DNA of 64,000 bases from the NCBI GenBank assembly GCA_016711925.1, contig JADJSA010000001.1:992001-1056000 (forward strand), given 5' to 3'. Under the pieces are notes generated by a model. The model saw only the letters and a program-made list of their open reading frames with translations, made no database searches and was not told the origin of the DNA. Of the stretch, positions 8,344 to 17,814 are shown in pieces (position 1 is the first letter of the stretch; the number at the start of each line of letters is the position of its first letter). Source of the stretch: Candidatus Methylophosphatis haderslevensis (GTDB lineage Bacteria; Pseudomonadota; Gammaproteobacteria; Burkholderiales; Rhodocyclaceae). The translations under genes were made by a program, and so were the position numbers.

Positions 8344-9495
8344 TTACTGCGTCAGCACAGCCACGGTCGCGTCGTCGTGGATCTTGCGTCGAGGCGGCAC
8401 CTCGGCGTCGAGATACGCGACGATGTCGGCCGCGCCGGCAATCCGGGCGAGGGCCTCGCCGAGGGTTTCGGTCAATCCATCTGTCATCGCCACCAGCCGG
8501 TCGCCGGACTGACCGGCAAACGATTCGTCGACCGGCTGCCAGTCGTCGCGCTGCACGGCGAACGGCAGGTTGATCGACTTGAACTCGTGCACCCGCTGGT
8601 CGCCGCGCAACAGCGCCACCGCGGGCATGCCGGCGTTGATCACCTGCATGCCGGAAGCGCCGGCCCGCACCAGCACTCCGCTGACCATATAACCGGGCGG
8701 CACCACGGTCGCCAGTTTGCGGTTGAGTTCGACCGCGATGTCGACGATCGGCAACCGCTTGGCCGTCATCGCATAAAACAGGTCGGCCGCCAGGATGGTG
8801 GCGAACGCCGCGCTGAGGCCGTGGCCCATGGCGTCGGCCAGCAGCAGGTAGCGCGCATCGGCCGTTCTGCGGTAGGCGATGAGGTCGCCCGAAAGCTGGT
8901 CGGCCGCCCGCTGCCAGACCTGCAATTCGGGATCGCGCAGTTCCGCGCGGCGGGTCATCGCGTCCAGAACATGGATACCGAAATCCTTCTCGCGCTCGGC
9001 CTGGTCGCGATAGCGCGTCAACGCCTCGCTCTTATCGCGCAGCAGCCGTTCCTGCAACGACAGGCGAATGAACACCTGCAGCTTGGCACGGAACAGTTCG
9101 AAGCTGACCGGCTTGGTCAGGTAGTCGTCGGCGCCGGCCTGCAGGCCGTCGATCACATCGCTGCCGCCTGCCAGGGAAGTCAGCAGGACAAGCGGCGTCC
9201 ACTTGGCCTGCTTCTGCAGCACCTGGCGGATGCGCCGGGTGGCCGCGAGACCGTCGATGCCCGGCAGCACGCGGTCCATCAATATCAGGTCGAAGTCTTC
9301 CGCCTGCACCGCGGCGACCGCCTCTTCGCCGCTGCCGACGATCCGAAAAGGGATGTCTAGTTCGCCGAGGTACTGTTCGAGGATTTTTTGCTGGACGCGC
9401 TCGTCCTCGCACACCAGAACACGCATCCGCCCGGCCGCTTCGCGTGCCACGCGTGGTGGCGTCGCCTGGGCATTGAGCGAACGATCGGTATCCAT
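8344..9495 (-). CDS. response regulator with PP2C-type (SpoIIE/RsbU-like) phosphatase output
   Basis: A 383-residue two-domain signalling protein. The N-terminal receiver has the acidic pair (VCEDERVQQ), the phospho-acceptor Asp in LILMDRVLPG, Thr/Ser in LLTS and Lys in TKPVSF. The C-terminal part is a PPM/SpoIIE serine-phosphatase domain with metal-binding aspartates in LLLADAMGHGLSAAFAT and MTDGLTE...DDATVAVL. In known systems such proteins dephosphorylate an anti-sigma-factor antagonist, but no anti-sigma or STAS partner gene is next to it. The start is placed at ATG 9495 because the receiver begins soon after; the frame stays open further upstream without domain content. Confidence 0.87.
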   Translation of the reverse strand: MDTDRSLNAQATPPRVAREAAGRMRVLVCEDERVQQKILEQYLGELDIPFRIVGSGEEAVAAVQAEDFDLILMDRVLPGIDGLAATRRIRQVLQKQAKWTPLVLLTSLAGGSDVIDGLQAGADDYLTKPVSFELFRAKLQVFIRLSLQERLLRDKSEALTRYRDQAEREKDFGIHVLDAMTRRAELRDPELQVWQRAADQLSGDLIAYRRTADARYLLLADAMGHGLSAAFATILAADLFYAMTAKRLPIVDIAVELNRKLATVVPPGYMVSGVLVRAGASGMQVINAGMPAVALLRGDQRVHEFKSINLPFAVQRDDWQPVDESFAGQSGDRLVAMTDGLTETLGEALARIAGAADIVAYLDAEVPPRRKIHDDATVAVLTQ

Positions 9496-9664
9496 GATCT
9501 TGACGCCGTTTTGTCGAATGTTCGCGCAAAACCGCCATGCCATGAGGAAGATTGGGGCGGCCGACGCAGTTGTTCGCGATCCGGCCGATTGCCCGCTTGC
9601 GGCGCTGCGCACCCCTGCCGCGGCCGCCCGGCGCGACATCGCTGCGCGCGACACGACAATTTGG

Positions 9665-9693
9665 TTGGTCGAAAGCGCTTCGGCTGGTAGACT
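9665..9693 (+). promoter_or_regulatory. possible sigma-70 promoter for the 61-residue protein
   Basis: TTGGTC (9665-9670) and TAGACT (9688-9693) are separated by 17 bases in the divergent gap before the small-protein gene. Agreement with consensus is moderate (3/6 and 4/6), so this is a candidate only. Confidence 0.3.
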
Positions 9694-9764
9694 TCCGCCC
9701 CGCACAATCGGCAAGCCGCCACGACGGCACCGGCACGTTACGACCCCAGCATGAGGACCGGCAG

Positions 9765-9950
9765 ATGAGCAAAAAAACAATCGAACAGTACGATGAGGAT
9801 GACCTCGACAGCGCCGTCACGCCCAGCGCCGACCAGTTCCGCCGCCCGCTGCGCCACGGCGAAGTGGTGCCGCCGATTCCCTCGATCTACGAGCAACTGG
9901 CGAAGGCGGCGATGACCCCGTTGCGCCCGGGCAAAGTCGCCTCGCGCTGA
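9765..9950 (+). CDS. small protein of unknown function (61 aa)
   Basis: I do not recognise this protein. It is 61 residues, begins MSKKTIEQYDEDDLDSAVTPS, is acidic at the N-terminus and basic at the C-terminus (TPLRPGKVASR), and has no signal peptide or membrane segment. The start has a GAGGA-like ribosome site 10-14 bases upstream. The lysine codons AAA AAA near the start stand out in this GC-rich DNA. It lies between a divergent receiver-phosphatase gene and the rhodanese gene (146 bases downstream). Confidence 0.55.
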   Translation: MSKKTIEQYDEDDLDSAVTPSADQFRRPLRHGEVVPPIPSIYEQLAKAAMTPLRPGKVASR

Positions 9951-10096
9951 CCCGGGCGGGGCTTTCCCGCGCGGGCGGGCACGGCAGCGCGCGGCTTGGC
10001 CGAAACCGTTGCCCGGCGTTACGATACGACCCGACGGCAACCCCCGGGCGATGCGCCCGAGCCGCCGCGCCGAGGCCACGCAAACCGGGAGGCAGC

Positions 10097-10546
10097 ATGA
10101 GCAACAGGGTCGAACAGATACTCGAACGCGCGGCGCAGCGCGCGGCCGAAGAACACCTGAGCTACCGCGGCGCGCTCACGCCCGAGGAAGCGTGGACGCT
10201 GCTGCAGGACGATCCGCGGGCCAGACTGGTCGATATCCGCTCGCGCGAAGAACTCGCGCTGGTCGGGCGCATTCCGGGCGCGATCGAAATCGAGATCAAG
10301 CGCTACCCGGCCTGGATCGACAACGACAACTTCCTGCCCGCGGTGCGCGAGCGGCTCGCGCCCGATGATCTTGTGCTGCTGATCTGCCGCTCCGGCAAAC
10401 GCTCGCACAAAGCGGCGGAATGGCTGACGCGCGAAGGCTACCCGAACAGCTTCAACGTACTCGAAGGCGTCGAGGGCGATCGCAACGAACAGTCGCAACG
10501 CGTGATCAACGGCTGGAAAGTGGCGGGCCTGCCCTGGACGCAGTAA
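10097..10546 (+). CDS. rhodanese-like domain protein
   Basis: A 149-residue single-domain rhodanese. The active-site loop is CRSGKRSH, with the Cys that carries a persulfide in sulfurtransferases. The family's LVDIRSREE (CH2A motif) and GAIEIEIKRYPAWIDNDNF are also visible. No signal peptide, so it is probably cytoplasmic. Sulfur-transfer partners cannot be inferred from the neighbours, a 61-residue unknown protein upstream and a phosphonate-type binding protein downstream. Confidence 0.86.
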   Translation: MSNRVEQILERAAQRAAEEHLSYRGALTPEEAWTLLQDDPRARLVDIRSREELALVGRIPGAIEIEIKRYPAWIDNDNFLPAVRERLAPDDLVLLICRSGKRSHKAAEWLTREGYPNSFNVLEGVEGDRNEQSQRVINGWKVAGLPWTQ

Positions 10547-10732
10547 CACGCGTGGCTTGCCGGCGCTGATCGCGCCGCTCGCAACGCGCCGCGCGTCCCC
10601 GGCCGTTGCGCCGATCACGTACTCGCCAATCCCGCTCGACGCATGGGCCCGGCAAGTAAGCATCCGCAGCGGCGCGCGGTCAACGCAACCGAGCCCACCC
10701 AACCTCCAATACACCCTCAGCACACCGATTTC

Positions 10733-11605
10733 ATGAAGCCCCTGCTCTGCCTGCTTTGCGCCATCAGTTTCGGGCTGTCGACGCCCGTGGCCGCCGCCGC
10801 TGCGCCACCCCTGCAATTCGGCGTCGGCCTGTTCCAGCCCGACAAGGACAAGAACGACGCCACCTACCGCCCGCTCGCCGACCACCTGTCGAAGGCGCTC
10901 GGGCGCGCGGTCGTGCTGCGCACCGTCGACACCTGGGAGGGGCTGGCCAAGTCGCTCGCCAACGGCGAGACCGACATCGCGCTGCTCGGACCGTGGGGTT
11001 TCGTGCTCGCCAATCACCAGGCCGGGGCAAAGGCCATCGCCACCGTTCTGTACGACGGCAGGCCCGAGTATTTCGCCATCATCGTCACCCACCCGAAAAG
11101 CGGCATCGCCTCCATCGCCGATCTCAAGGGAAAGACCTTCGCCTTCGGCGACAAGGGCTCGACCTCGGGCTACCTGATTCCGCTGCACCACCTGATGACG
11201 CTGGGCATCGACCCCGAGACCTACTTCGGCAAACTCATCCACACCAAACACCAGGCGATCGAAACCCAGGTCACGCGCGGCGAACTCGATGCCGGCGCCG
11301 ATTACAACCGCAACCGCAACGCGATGATCGAACAGGGCCTGATCCGAGCCGAAGACAGCCGCATCATATGGACTTCCGCTCCGCTGCCCAACGACGCCTT
11401 CGCGGTGAGCGCCGATCTGGCCAAAGACAGCGCTTTGATCGCCAGCCTGCGCGGCGCGCTCGAGGCGGTCGGCCCGGCGCTCAAGACGCGCCCCGACCTG
11501 CTGCCGCCCCACTACACCGGCTTCGTCAAATCCGACGATGCGTTTTACAAGCCGATCCGCGATGCCGGGCTGGCCACCGGCAAGCTCACCCCGCTGAAGA
11601 AATAG
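10733..11605 (+). CDS. PhnD-type phosphate/phosphite/phosphonate ABC substrate-binding protein
   Basis: A 290-residue periplasmic protein with a signal peptide (about residues 1-22, MKPLLCLLCAISFGLSTPVAA). The fold of the PhnD/PtxB family shows in FGVGLFQPDKDKNDATYRPLADHLSKALG, the ligand-loop segment ETDIALLGPWGF, and FAFGDKGSTSGYLIPL. These proteins bind phosphonates, phosphite or related oxyanions and hand them to a PhnE permease. The permease gene starts 3 bases after its stop. No PhnC-type ATPase gene is adjacent, which is unusual. Confidence 0.85.
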   Translation: MKPLLCLLCAISFGLSTPVAAAAAPPLQFGVGLFQPDKDKNDATYRPLADHLSKALGRAVVLRTVDTWEGLAKSLANGETDIALLGPWGFVLANHQAGAKAIATVLYDGRPEYFAIIVTHPKSGIASIADLKGKTFAFGDKGSTSGYLIPLHHLMTLGIDPETYFGKLIHTKHQAIETQVTRGELDAGADYNRNRNAMIEQGLIRAEDSRIIWTSAPLPNDAFAVSADLAKDSALIASLRGALEAVGPALKTRPDLLPPHYTGFVKSDDAFYKPIRDAGLATGKLTPLKK

Positions 11606-11608
11606 CGG

Positions 11609-12475
11609 ATGGGTGGCCTCGGGCGGGCACTGCGGCTGCGCGGTTACGCTGCCGTCTATGCGGTCGTGGTGGCGGCCTGCTGCGTATCGCTCTACCTGGC
11701 CGGCGACCTGTCGTTCGGCCGCAAGCCCTGGCAGAACCTGGTCAAGACAGCGCAGGAACTCGCCCGCCCGAGTCTGCTCGACCTCTGGTACGGCGATCCG
11801 CAACTCGAATACCGCTCCGACGACGGCCGTCTGCTGCGGGTGGAAAACCAGCGCGAGTCCGAAGCGCGCTTCCTGCGCGGCCTCGGCGCGGCGATCTGGA
11901 CCACCTTTCGCATCGCCACCCTCGGTTCGCTGATCGCCGCGCTGGCCGCCTTTCCGCTGGGACTGGCGAGCGCGCGCAATCTGAATTTTCCGCGGCCGCT
12001 CGCGCTGGCCGCGAAGCTGATCCTCGATGTCGCGCGCTCGATCCACTCGCTGGTGTTCGGCCTGCTGCTGGTCGGCATTCTCGGGCTCGGCGCAACCGCC
12101 GGCATCCTGGCGATCGCCGCCCATTCGCTCGGCAGCTACGGCAAGCTTTATGCCGAATCGATCGAAAGCATCGAGCGCGAAACCTTCGAGTCGGGCATCG
12201 CGCTCGGCGCCGGCCCGGTCTACACCCTGCTGTTCGGCATCTGGCGCGGCGTGCTGCCGCGCCTGATCTCGTCGCACCTTTACATCTGGGAATACAACAT
12301 CCGCGACTCCACGGTGCTCGGCCTGATCGGCGCCGGCGGCCTCGGGCTGCTGGTCTCGGAAGCGGTATCGCTGTTCCAGTGGGGGCGGCTCTCCACGATC
12401 CTGATCGCGATCGTCGCGCTGGTGATCGGCTTCGATGCGCTGTCGCGGCGCATCCGCAACGACCTCATGGCCTGA
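11609..12475 (+). CDS. phnE: PhnE-type ABC transporter permease
   Basis: A 288-residue inner-membrane permease with about six helices. The first helix is near residues 14-32, followed by a charged periplasmic loop (QLEYRSDDGRLLRVENQRESEARFL). The cytoplasmic EAA-type loop is in IERETFESGIALGAGPVYTLLFGIWRGVLP, and the C-terminus has DSTVLGLIGAGGLG. It belongs to the binding-protein-dependent permeases for phosphonate or phosphite, downstream of a matching binding protein. A partner ATPase would have to come from elsewhere in the genome. Confidence 0.85.
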   Translation: MGGLGRALRLRGYAAVYAVVVAACCVSLYLAGDLSFGRKPWQNLVKTAQELARPSLLDLWYGDPQLEYRSDDGRLLRVENQRESEARFLRGLGAAIWTTFRIATLGSLIAALAAFPLGLASARNLNFPRPLALAAKLILDVARSIHSLVFGLLLVGILGLGATAGILAIAAHSLGSYGKLYAESIESIERETFESGIALGAGPVYTLLFGIWRGVLPRLISSHLYIWEYNIRDSTVLGLIGAGGLGLLVSEAVSLFQWGRLSTILIAIVALVIGFDALSRRIRNDLMA

Positions 12476-12577
12476 TTTTCCGCTTTGCCGCCGGCCGCGA
12501 CACCGCATGCGGCGGACCTCCCAGCCGGCACCGCCCTGAGAGCCGCATCGGCTGGACATCCTGGCCGTACCTGCCTG

Positions 12578-12612
12578 CAGAACGCCTATCCATGCGGTTC
12601 TCCGGGCACCTC
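12578..12612 (+). repeat. REP-like intergenic repeat, copy 3
   Basis: Core TATCCATGCGG at 12587-12597 preceded by GAACGCC and followed by TTCTCCGGGCACC. It lies between the convergent ends of phnE (12475) and the gamma-glutamyltransferase gene (12631). Confidence 0.65.
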
Positions 12613-12630
12613 AAATTGCGGCCGCAGCAC

Positions 12631-14414
12631 TCATGGCGAACGCAGCGGCAGCGCACCGGCCGCCACCCCCTCGCGCCGCGGATCGGCGGCGGCGGCGATG
12701 CGGCGCCTGCCGTTGGGCGCGTAGTCGATGGTGAAACCGTGCAGGCCGCTGGTCTGCTCGTCGATGCGGATCGCATGGCCGCGGAGGGCCAGCGCCGGCG
12801 CCAGCCCCTCGAGCGGCGTGCCGCGCTCCAGCGTGGTGGCGGCACCGCCGATGGCAACGAAGTTGCCCAGGCGGATCGCGTCGCGGATGTCCAGCCGCCA
12901 GTCGAGCACGCCGATCAGCACCTTGGTGACGTACTGGATGATGCCCGCGCCACCCGGCGAGCCGATCGCCAGGCGCACGCGGCCCCGGCGGTCGAAGACG
13001 ATGGTCGGCGCCATCGAACTGCGCGGGCGTTTGCCCGCCGCCACCCGGTTGGCAACCGGCCGCCCGTCGCGGTCGGCCGGCGCAAAGGAAAAGTCGGTAA
13101 GCTGGTTGTTGAGCAGGAAGCCGCGCACCATCAGTTTCGCGCCGAAGGCCGACTCGATCGAAGTGGTCATCGACACCACGTTGCCGGCATCGTCGACGAT
13201 GCCATGTGGGTGGTCGCCGGCAGATCGGCCGCGCTGTCCGCGCCAAGCAGCTCACCGGCACCCGCCGGCATGCCGGGCCGCGGCTCGCCCATCGATTGGC
13301 GCGGATCGATCGCCTGCGCGCGTGCTCGCAGGTAGGCCGGATCGAGCAGCCCGGCCTGCGGCACGGCGACGAAGGCGGGGTCGGCGACATAGCGCGCGCG
13401 ATCGGCATAGGCCAGCCGGTAGGCCTCGCTGACCAGATGAACTGCGGCTGCCGATTGCGGCTGCAGCGCAGCGATGTCGAAGCGTTCGAGCAGGCCTAGC
13501 GTCTGCAGCACGCCGATGCCGCCGGAACTCGGCGCGGCCATGCCGCAGACCCGCCAGGTGGCGCGATAGGCGGCACACACCGGCTCGCGCAGCACAGCCG
13601 CATAGCCGGCAAAGTCCGCCATATCGAGCGTGCCCGGGTTGCGCGGGTGGTTGCGCACCGCCGCCACGATGTCGGCGGCGATAGCGCCGCGGTAGAAGGC
13701 ATCGGCACCGTTGAAGGCGACCTGCAGCAGCACCTCGCCGAAGGCCGGATTGCGCAGCCAGGTGCCGGCGGGTTTCGGCCGCCCCTGCGCGTCGCAGAAG
13801 TAGTCGCGTGCCGGCGCTTGGCCGCACAGCGCGTCGTCGGCCACGATCAGTCGCGCCAGCCGCGGCGACACCGCGAAGCCGCCATAGGCGATGCGTATCG
13901 CCGGCAGGAACAGCGTCGACCACGGCAGGCGGCCGTGGTCGCGGTGCGCCAGTTCGAGCATCCGCAGCAGCCCCGGCGTGCCGACCGAGCGGCCGCCGAC
14001 CACCGCAGTGCGAAAGTCGAGCGGACGGCCATCGCTGCCAAGCAGCAGATCGACACCCGCCGCGGCCGGCGCGGTCTCGCGGCCGTCGTAGGTGTCCAGC
14101 CGGCGGCTGCGCGCCGCGTAGTGCAGCAGGAAGCCGCCGCCGCCGATGCCGGAAGATTGCGGCTCGACCAGATTGAGCACCAGTTGCGCGGCGATCGCGG
14201 CATCGACCGCGTTGCCGCCGCGCGCCAACATCGCCAGGCCGGCCTCGGTCGCCAGCGGATGGGCCGCCACCACCATGCGTCGGCTCGAATGCACCAGCGG
14301 CTTGTCGTGCCAGCCGGAGGCGGCTTCGGGGGCGAGCGGCGTTTGCGCGAATGCCATCGCGCCGACGAGCAACAGGGATGCGGCAATCGCGTGCCGCAGC
14401 GCTGCGCCGGGCAT
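12631..14414 (-). pseudogene. ggt: gamma-glutamyltransferase, frameshifted at the subunit junction
   Basis: GGT cleaves gamma-glutamyl bonds such as that of glutathione in the periplasm and self-cleaves into two subunits at a conserved Thr. The start ATG 14414 gives a signal peptide (MPGAALRHAIAASLLLVGAMAFAQ). Family motifs include ATEAGLAMLARGGNAVDAAIA, SSGIGGGGFLLHY, DTYDGRETAP and VGGRSVGTPG. The frame runs through ATTH, with the catalytic Thr, and then derails. Shifting one base restores GIVDDAGNVVSMTTSIESAFG and the rest down to DPRREGVAAGALPLRSP. One base is missing near 13203-13206. Either the sequence has an error here or the small catalytic subunit is lost. The repaired protein is of normal length, about 594 residues. 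Confidence 0.85.
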
Positions 14415-14543
14415 CAGCGCCTGGCGCCGCAGACGGCAAGCGAAGCTGTGAATCAGGGCGGCGTTATGGGCGGGCAAGGGCGGCTCCGGCTGTGTAGCCC
14501 GACGGCCTGCCGGGCTGCCGCAGCGCACCGCCTGGTACAGCGT

Positions 14544-15374
14544 TCAGCGGCGCGGATCGTCGCGCCCGGCCATGACCTGTTCGCGGAAGCGTTCGGCAGC
14601 GTCGGTGCTCCAGCGGCTGATGCCCTCGACCGCCTCCTGCACGCCGTCGGCACGATCGAGTTGATGATAAACCCATCCGAGCGAACGCCAGAACGCCGCG
14701 CGATCGGTGCGCGGTTCCATCGTCTTGCCGTCGATCGCCCGGCGGAATGCGATCAGCGCATCCTCCAAGCGCTGCTCGCGCACCAGCGCGCTGCCGCGGC
14801 AGGCCCAGGCTTCGGCGTAGTCGGCCTCGCGCTGGATCGCCTGCTGCGCGGCGCGGATCGCCTGCGCCGGCTCGGCGTTGCGCAGGTGTGCCTCGCACAG
14901 GTCGAACCAGGTGTTCGGCTCGGACGGATTGATCTCTGCGGCCCGCGCATAGGCGCTCACCGCGTAGTCGTGGCGCTGGAGTGTGGTGTAGGCCACGGCG
15001 AGACTGCGCCACACCGGCGGACGCTGGCGCGGGTTGATGTCGATCGCCCGATTGTAGGCGGCCACCACGCTGACGAAGTCGCCGCGTTCGGCATGCGCCC
15101 AGGCCAGCAACACCCACGGCGTATCGTCCTCCGGATCGAGGTTGGCCCATTCGCGGCTGACCCTCATGCCGTGGCGCCAGTCGTCGGCGCGCAGGGCCGC
15201 ATAGGCTTGCGCGCGCAACGCCGACACGCGGTCGGTATCGGCGACAGGGCGGATCAGCGGTTCGACCGTGAGGTCATAATCCACCCACGGCGAATAGGCC
15301 GACGCCGGTCCGGCGACGATCGCCGCGCACCACAGCCCCAGCCCGACCGACCATATGCGCGCGCGCCGCCGCAT
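14544..15374 (-). CDS. secreted TPR-repeat protein
   Basis: A 276-residue protein with a signal peptide (MRRRARIWSVGLGLWCAAIVAGPASA) and then several tetratricopeptide repeats, for example WVLLAWAHAERGDFVSVVAAYNRAIDINP, WRSLAVAYTTLQRHDYAVSAYARAAEINP and WACRGSALVREQRLEDALIAFRRAI. TPR arrays scaffold protein contacts; the partner is not identifiable. ATG 15374 is preferred over an upstream start at 15407 because it places the basic signal-peptide end at residue 2. It lies between ggt and the protease gene on the same strand. Confidence 0.78.
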   Translation of the reverse strand: MRRRARIWSVGLGLWCAAIVAGPASAYSPWVDYDLTVEPLIRPVADTDRVSALRAQAYAALRADDWRHGMRVSREWANLDPEDDTPWVLLAWAHAERGDFVSVVAAYNRAIDINPRQRPPVWRSLAVAYTTLQRHDYAVSAYARAAEINPSEPNTWFDLCEAHLRNAEPAQAIRAAQQAIQREADYAEAWACRGSALVREQRLEDALIAFRRAIDGKTMEPRTDRAAFWRSLGWVYHQLDRADGVQEAVEGISRWSTDAAERFREQVMAGRDDPRR

Positions 15375-15484
15375 GACGCACCCAGCCCCGCCGCTTGGAC
15401 GACCCATGACTTGATCCCCAAAGAGGTTGAAAACGCGCTGCCGGCGAGCACTGTGCCGCAGTGCGCCACACTGCGTTTACGACA

Positions 15485-16666
15485 TCATCGGTCGCAACTG
15501 TAAGTATCGATCAACTGGTAGATCTCTTCGAGCGTCTCGCCGACCAGCGGCGTGACGAGGTTGGCATGCAGCGCGTCGGTCTCACCCGGATCGACGATGC
15601 CGCGCGAGACCGACGACATGGCGGTGGCCAGTCCGACCAATTGCCAGCCAGGCGCTGCCTGATCCTGCCCGTCCGCCGCGGGACGCGGCGCCAGCACCGG
15701 ACCGCCCGACTGGCCGGGATTCATCGCACAGGTGGTCGCCCAGCCGCCGATCGGCGGGGCCGCCGCCAGCGCGTGACAACCGGCATGGCGCCACAGCGCG
15801 GTGAAGCCGCCGCCCTCGATCAGCTTGTCGCCGGGAAAGCCGGCCACGGTGAGCGCGCGCTTGCCGGGCACGAATTCGCTTCGATCCGGCGCGGGCTCGC
15901 CGCGCGGCAGCAGGTCGACGGCCGGGTATTCGTCGTCTACCCGCTGCGCCAGCCGCAGCAGCACCCAGTCGTGAGCGATAGCGGAATCCGGCCAATAGGC
16001 GTGCGAGTAGCCCACCACCGCGGCGCCCAACCGGGTGGCGAAGTCGCGTCGCGACCCCGGCGTTTCGCCCAGCAGCACAGCCACCGGCTTGCCGCGGTTC
16101 GGCGGCCCGTCGCCGAACACCACATGCTGGCTGGTCAGCACATGGCAGGGGCTGACCAGCACACCCGAGCCGACCATAAAGCGCTCGTCGCGCCCGCTCG
16201 CCCGGATCGCCGCCACTGCCGCAAAGCGCCGATTGCCGGCGTCCTGCCGATCGACGCGCTGACGCGGATCGCCCTTGCGCGGCACGCAGCCGACGATGTC
16301 GATCATTCCCTGGTAGAGCGCGATCATCGACGCGTGATCGTCCTCGAACGACGGGTCGGGCGGAAAGGCACGCCACTCCTCGATCAACGCCCGCTGGCGC
16401 GCCAGAAAACCGTCGAGCCCCCCGGCGCGATAGATCGACAAGGCGACGCTGCGCCCGACCAGTTCCAGCGCACTGGCGCGCACCGTCGGATTGCGCACCT
16501 GTTCCGCGCTGGCGCGCAACGACGCGAAATCGGCCGGGCATCCTGCAATTCCGCCGTGCGGCCAGACCGCGCCCGGTGCGGCCAGGCTCACGAGCAACGC
16601 AATGCCGCGCAAGCACTCCGCCAGGCAACCCCGCGATCCCTGCCGTCGACTGCGTTCGATCAACAC
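15485..16666 (-). CDS. secreted trypsin-like serine protease
   Basis: A protein of about 393 residues of the trypsin-like (S1/S1B) fold, probably exported (hydrophobic LRGIALLVSLAAPGAVW near the start). The catalytic triad is readable: His in VLTSQHVVFGD, Asp in AHDWVLLRLAQ and Ser in NPGQSGGPVLAP. Cysteines in the flanks may form disulfides. About 100 residues before the protease domain match no domain I recognise. A GTG start at 16666 follows a run of seven G on the coding strand; the start is uncertain. It probably cleaves cell-envelope or external proteins. Confidence 0.75.
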   Translation of the reverse strand: MLIERSRRQGSRGCLAECLRGIALLVSLAAPGAVWPHGGIAGCPADFASLRASAEQVRNPTVRASALELVGRSVALSIYRAGGLDGFLARQRALIEEWRAFPPDPSFEDDHASMIALYQGMIDIVGCVPRKGDPRQRVDRQDAGNRRFAAVAAIRASGRDERFMVGSGVLVSPCHVLTSQHVVFGDGPPNRGKPVAVLLGETPGSRRDFATRLGAAVVGYSHAYWPDSAIAHDWVLLRLAQRVDDEYPAVDLLPRGEPAPDRSEFVPGKRALTVAGFPGDKLIEGGGFTALWRHAGCHALAAAPPIGGWATTCAMNPGQSGGPVLAPRPAADGQDQAAPGWQLVGLATAMSSVSRGIVDPGETDALHANLVTPLVGETLEEIYQLIDTYSCDR

Positions 16667-16716
16667 CGAACCCCCCCGCGTATTTGCCCGCCCCTTGGCC
16701 CACGCCAGCGACCGGA

Positions 16717-17814
16717 TTACATCCTCAGACGCTCGCGGTAGCCGGTAAGTTCGAGGTAGCCCCGGCCGGCCTCCTTGCCGCCGGTCGACAGGCGCACCGC
16801 GCCTTCCCAATAAACGGCACCGGTACTCCGGCGCGAATCGAGTTCCTGGTCGTCGATCAGCGGCGCCAGCTCGCCGACCAGCGGGCCGCGCGAGGTGGCG
16901 AGCCGCACGCGCATCGCGACCGGATAGCGCGAGCCGGTGCGCGGGCTCGTCCACTCGCGCACCGGCTCGAATGCGACCGCCTGCGGCGCGAACGTCTCGA
17001 CACTGCCGTCGGCGCGGCGCAGCGTGCCGCCGGCCCACAGGCTCGCGCCGTCCGTACCGCGCATGCGGAAAGCCATCAGCGCGCCGCCGTCGTCGAGGTT
17101 GATGCCGATCCAGTCCCAGCCGCTGGCGCCCGCCGGCAGGTATTCGCTCGACCATTCATGGTCGAACCAGGCGCGGCCGGTAACCTCGAGTACCCGTCCG
17201 TCGCGCCGCACCCGGCCGCTCACCGCAAGCTGCGGCAGGCTGTAGTAGTGGCTGGCGTGACGCGGGTCGGCGGCTTTCTGGCTGAAGCCGCGCACGCCGT
17301 TGCGCAGCACAGGCTGCGTCGGCGCAAGGCGCAGGTCGTAGGAGAAGTCGCGCCCGGCCGCATGCGCATGAATCGCTTCGCCATCGGCGCCCGCCTCGCG
17401 GCGCATCGTCCAGTCGTCGATGCGCAGATCGAGTTCGCCGGTCGCGGCCTGCGCCAGCCCGAAGCCGGCGCGCGCCGTGCGCTCGGCATGGCGCAGGCGG
17501 CCATGCTGCGGAGCGGACAGTGCCGGATGGGCAAACAGCACCTGGCGGGCGGCAAAGGGGCTCGGGTTGTTCTCCTGCAGGCCCGGACGCACACGAAAGA
17601 ACGTGATCTGGAAACCCAACTGCAGTGGCTTGCCGTCCTCGACGGCATCGAGCCAGCCGGTGACATACCACCACTCGACACGAAACGCCGGATGCGCGCC
17701 GTGGTCGGCCGGCAGCTCGATCGCACCGTCCTGCCGCACCGGCGGGTAGTCGACGCCGGCCGCGCCCGCCGCCAGGCAGATCGACCACAGCAGCGACGCC
17801 AGCAACGCACGCAT
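16717..17814 (-). CDS. AttH/lipocalin-like secreted protein (carotenoid 1,2-hydratase family)
   Basis: A 365-residue exported protein (signal peptide MRALLASLLWSICLAAGAAG). The two-lipocalin AttH/CrtC-type domain shows in FRVEWWYVTGWLD, GFQITFFRVRPG, FSYDLRLAP, GRAWFDHEWSS and SGWDWIGINLDDG. The family includes hydroxyneurosporene synthase, but most members beside FtsX-type transporters have no assigned activity and may carry a hydrophobic ligand. Its ATG overlaps the permease stop by one base (TGATG), so it is translated as the third gene of an ATPase > permease > AttH cassette. Confidence 0.84.
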   Translation of the reverse strand: MRALLASLLWSICLAAGAAGVDYPPVRQDGAIELPADHGAHPAFRVEWWYVTGWLDAVEDGKPLQLGFQITFFRVRPGLQENNPSPFAARQVLFAHPALSAPQHGRLRHAERTARAGFGLAQAATGELDLRIDDWTMRREAGADGEAIHAHAAGRDFSYDLRLAPTQPVLRNGVRGFSQKAADPRHASHYYSLPQLAVSGRVRRDGRVLEVTGRAWFDHEWSSEYLPAGASGWDWIGINLDDGGALMAFRMRGTDGASLWAGGTLRRADGSVETFAPQAVAFEPVREWTSPRTGSRYPVAMRVRLATSRGPLVGELAPLIDDQELDSRRSTGAVYWEGAVRLSTGGKEAGRGYLELTGYRERLRM

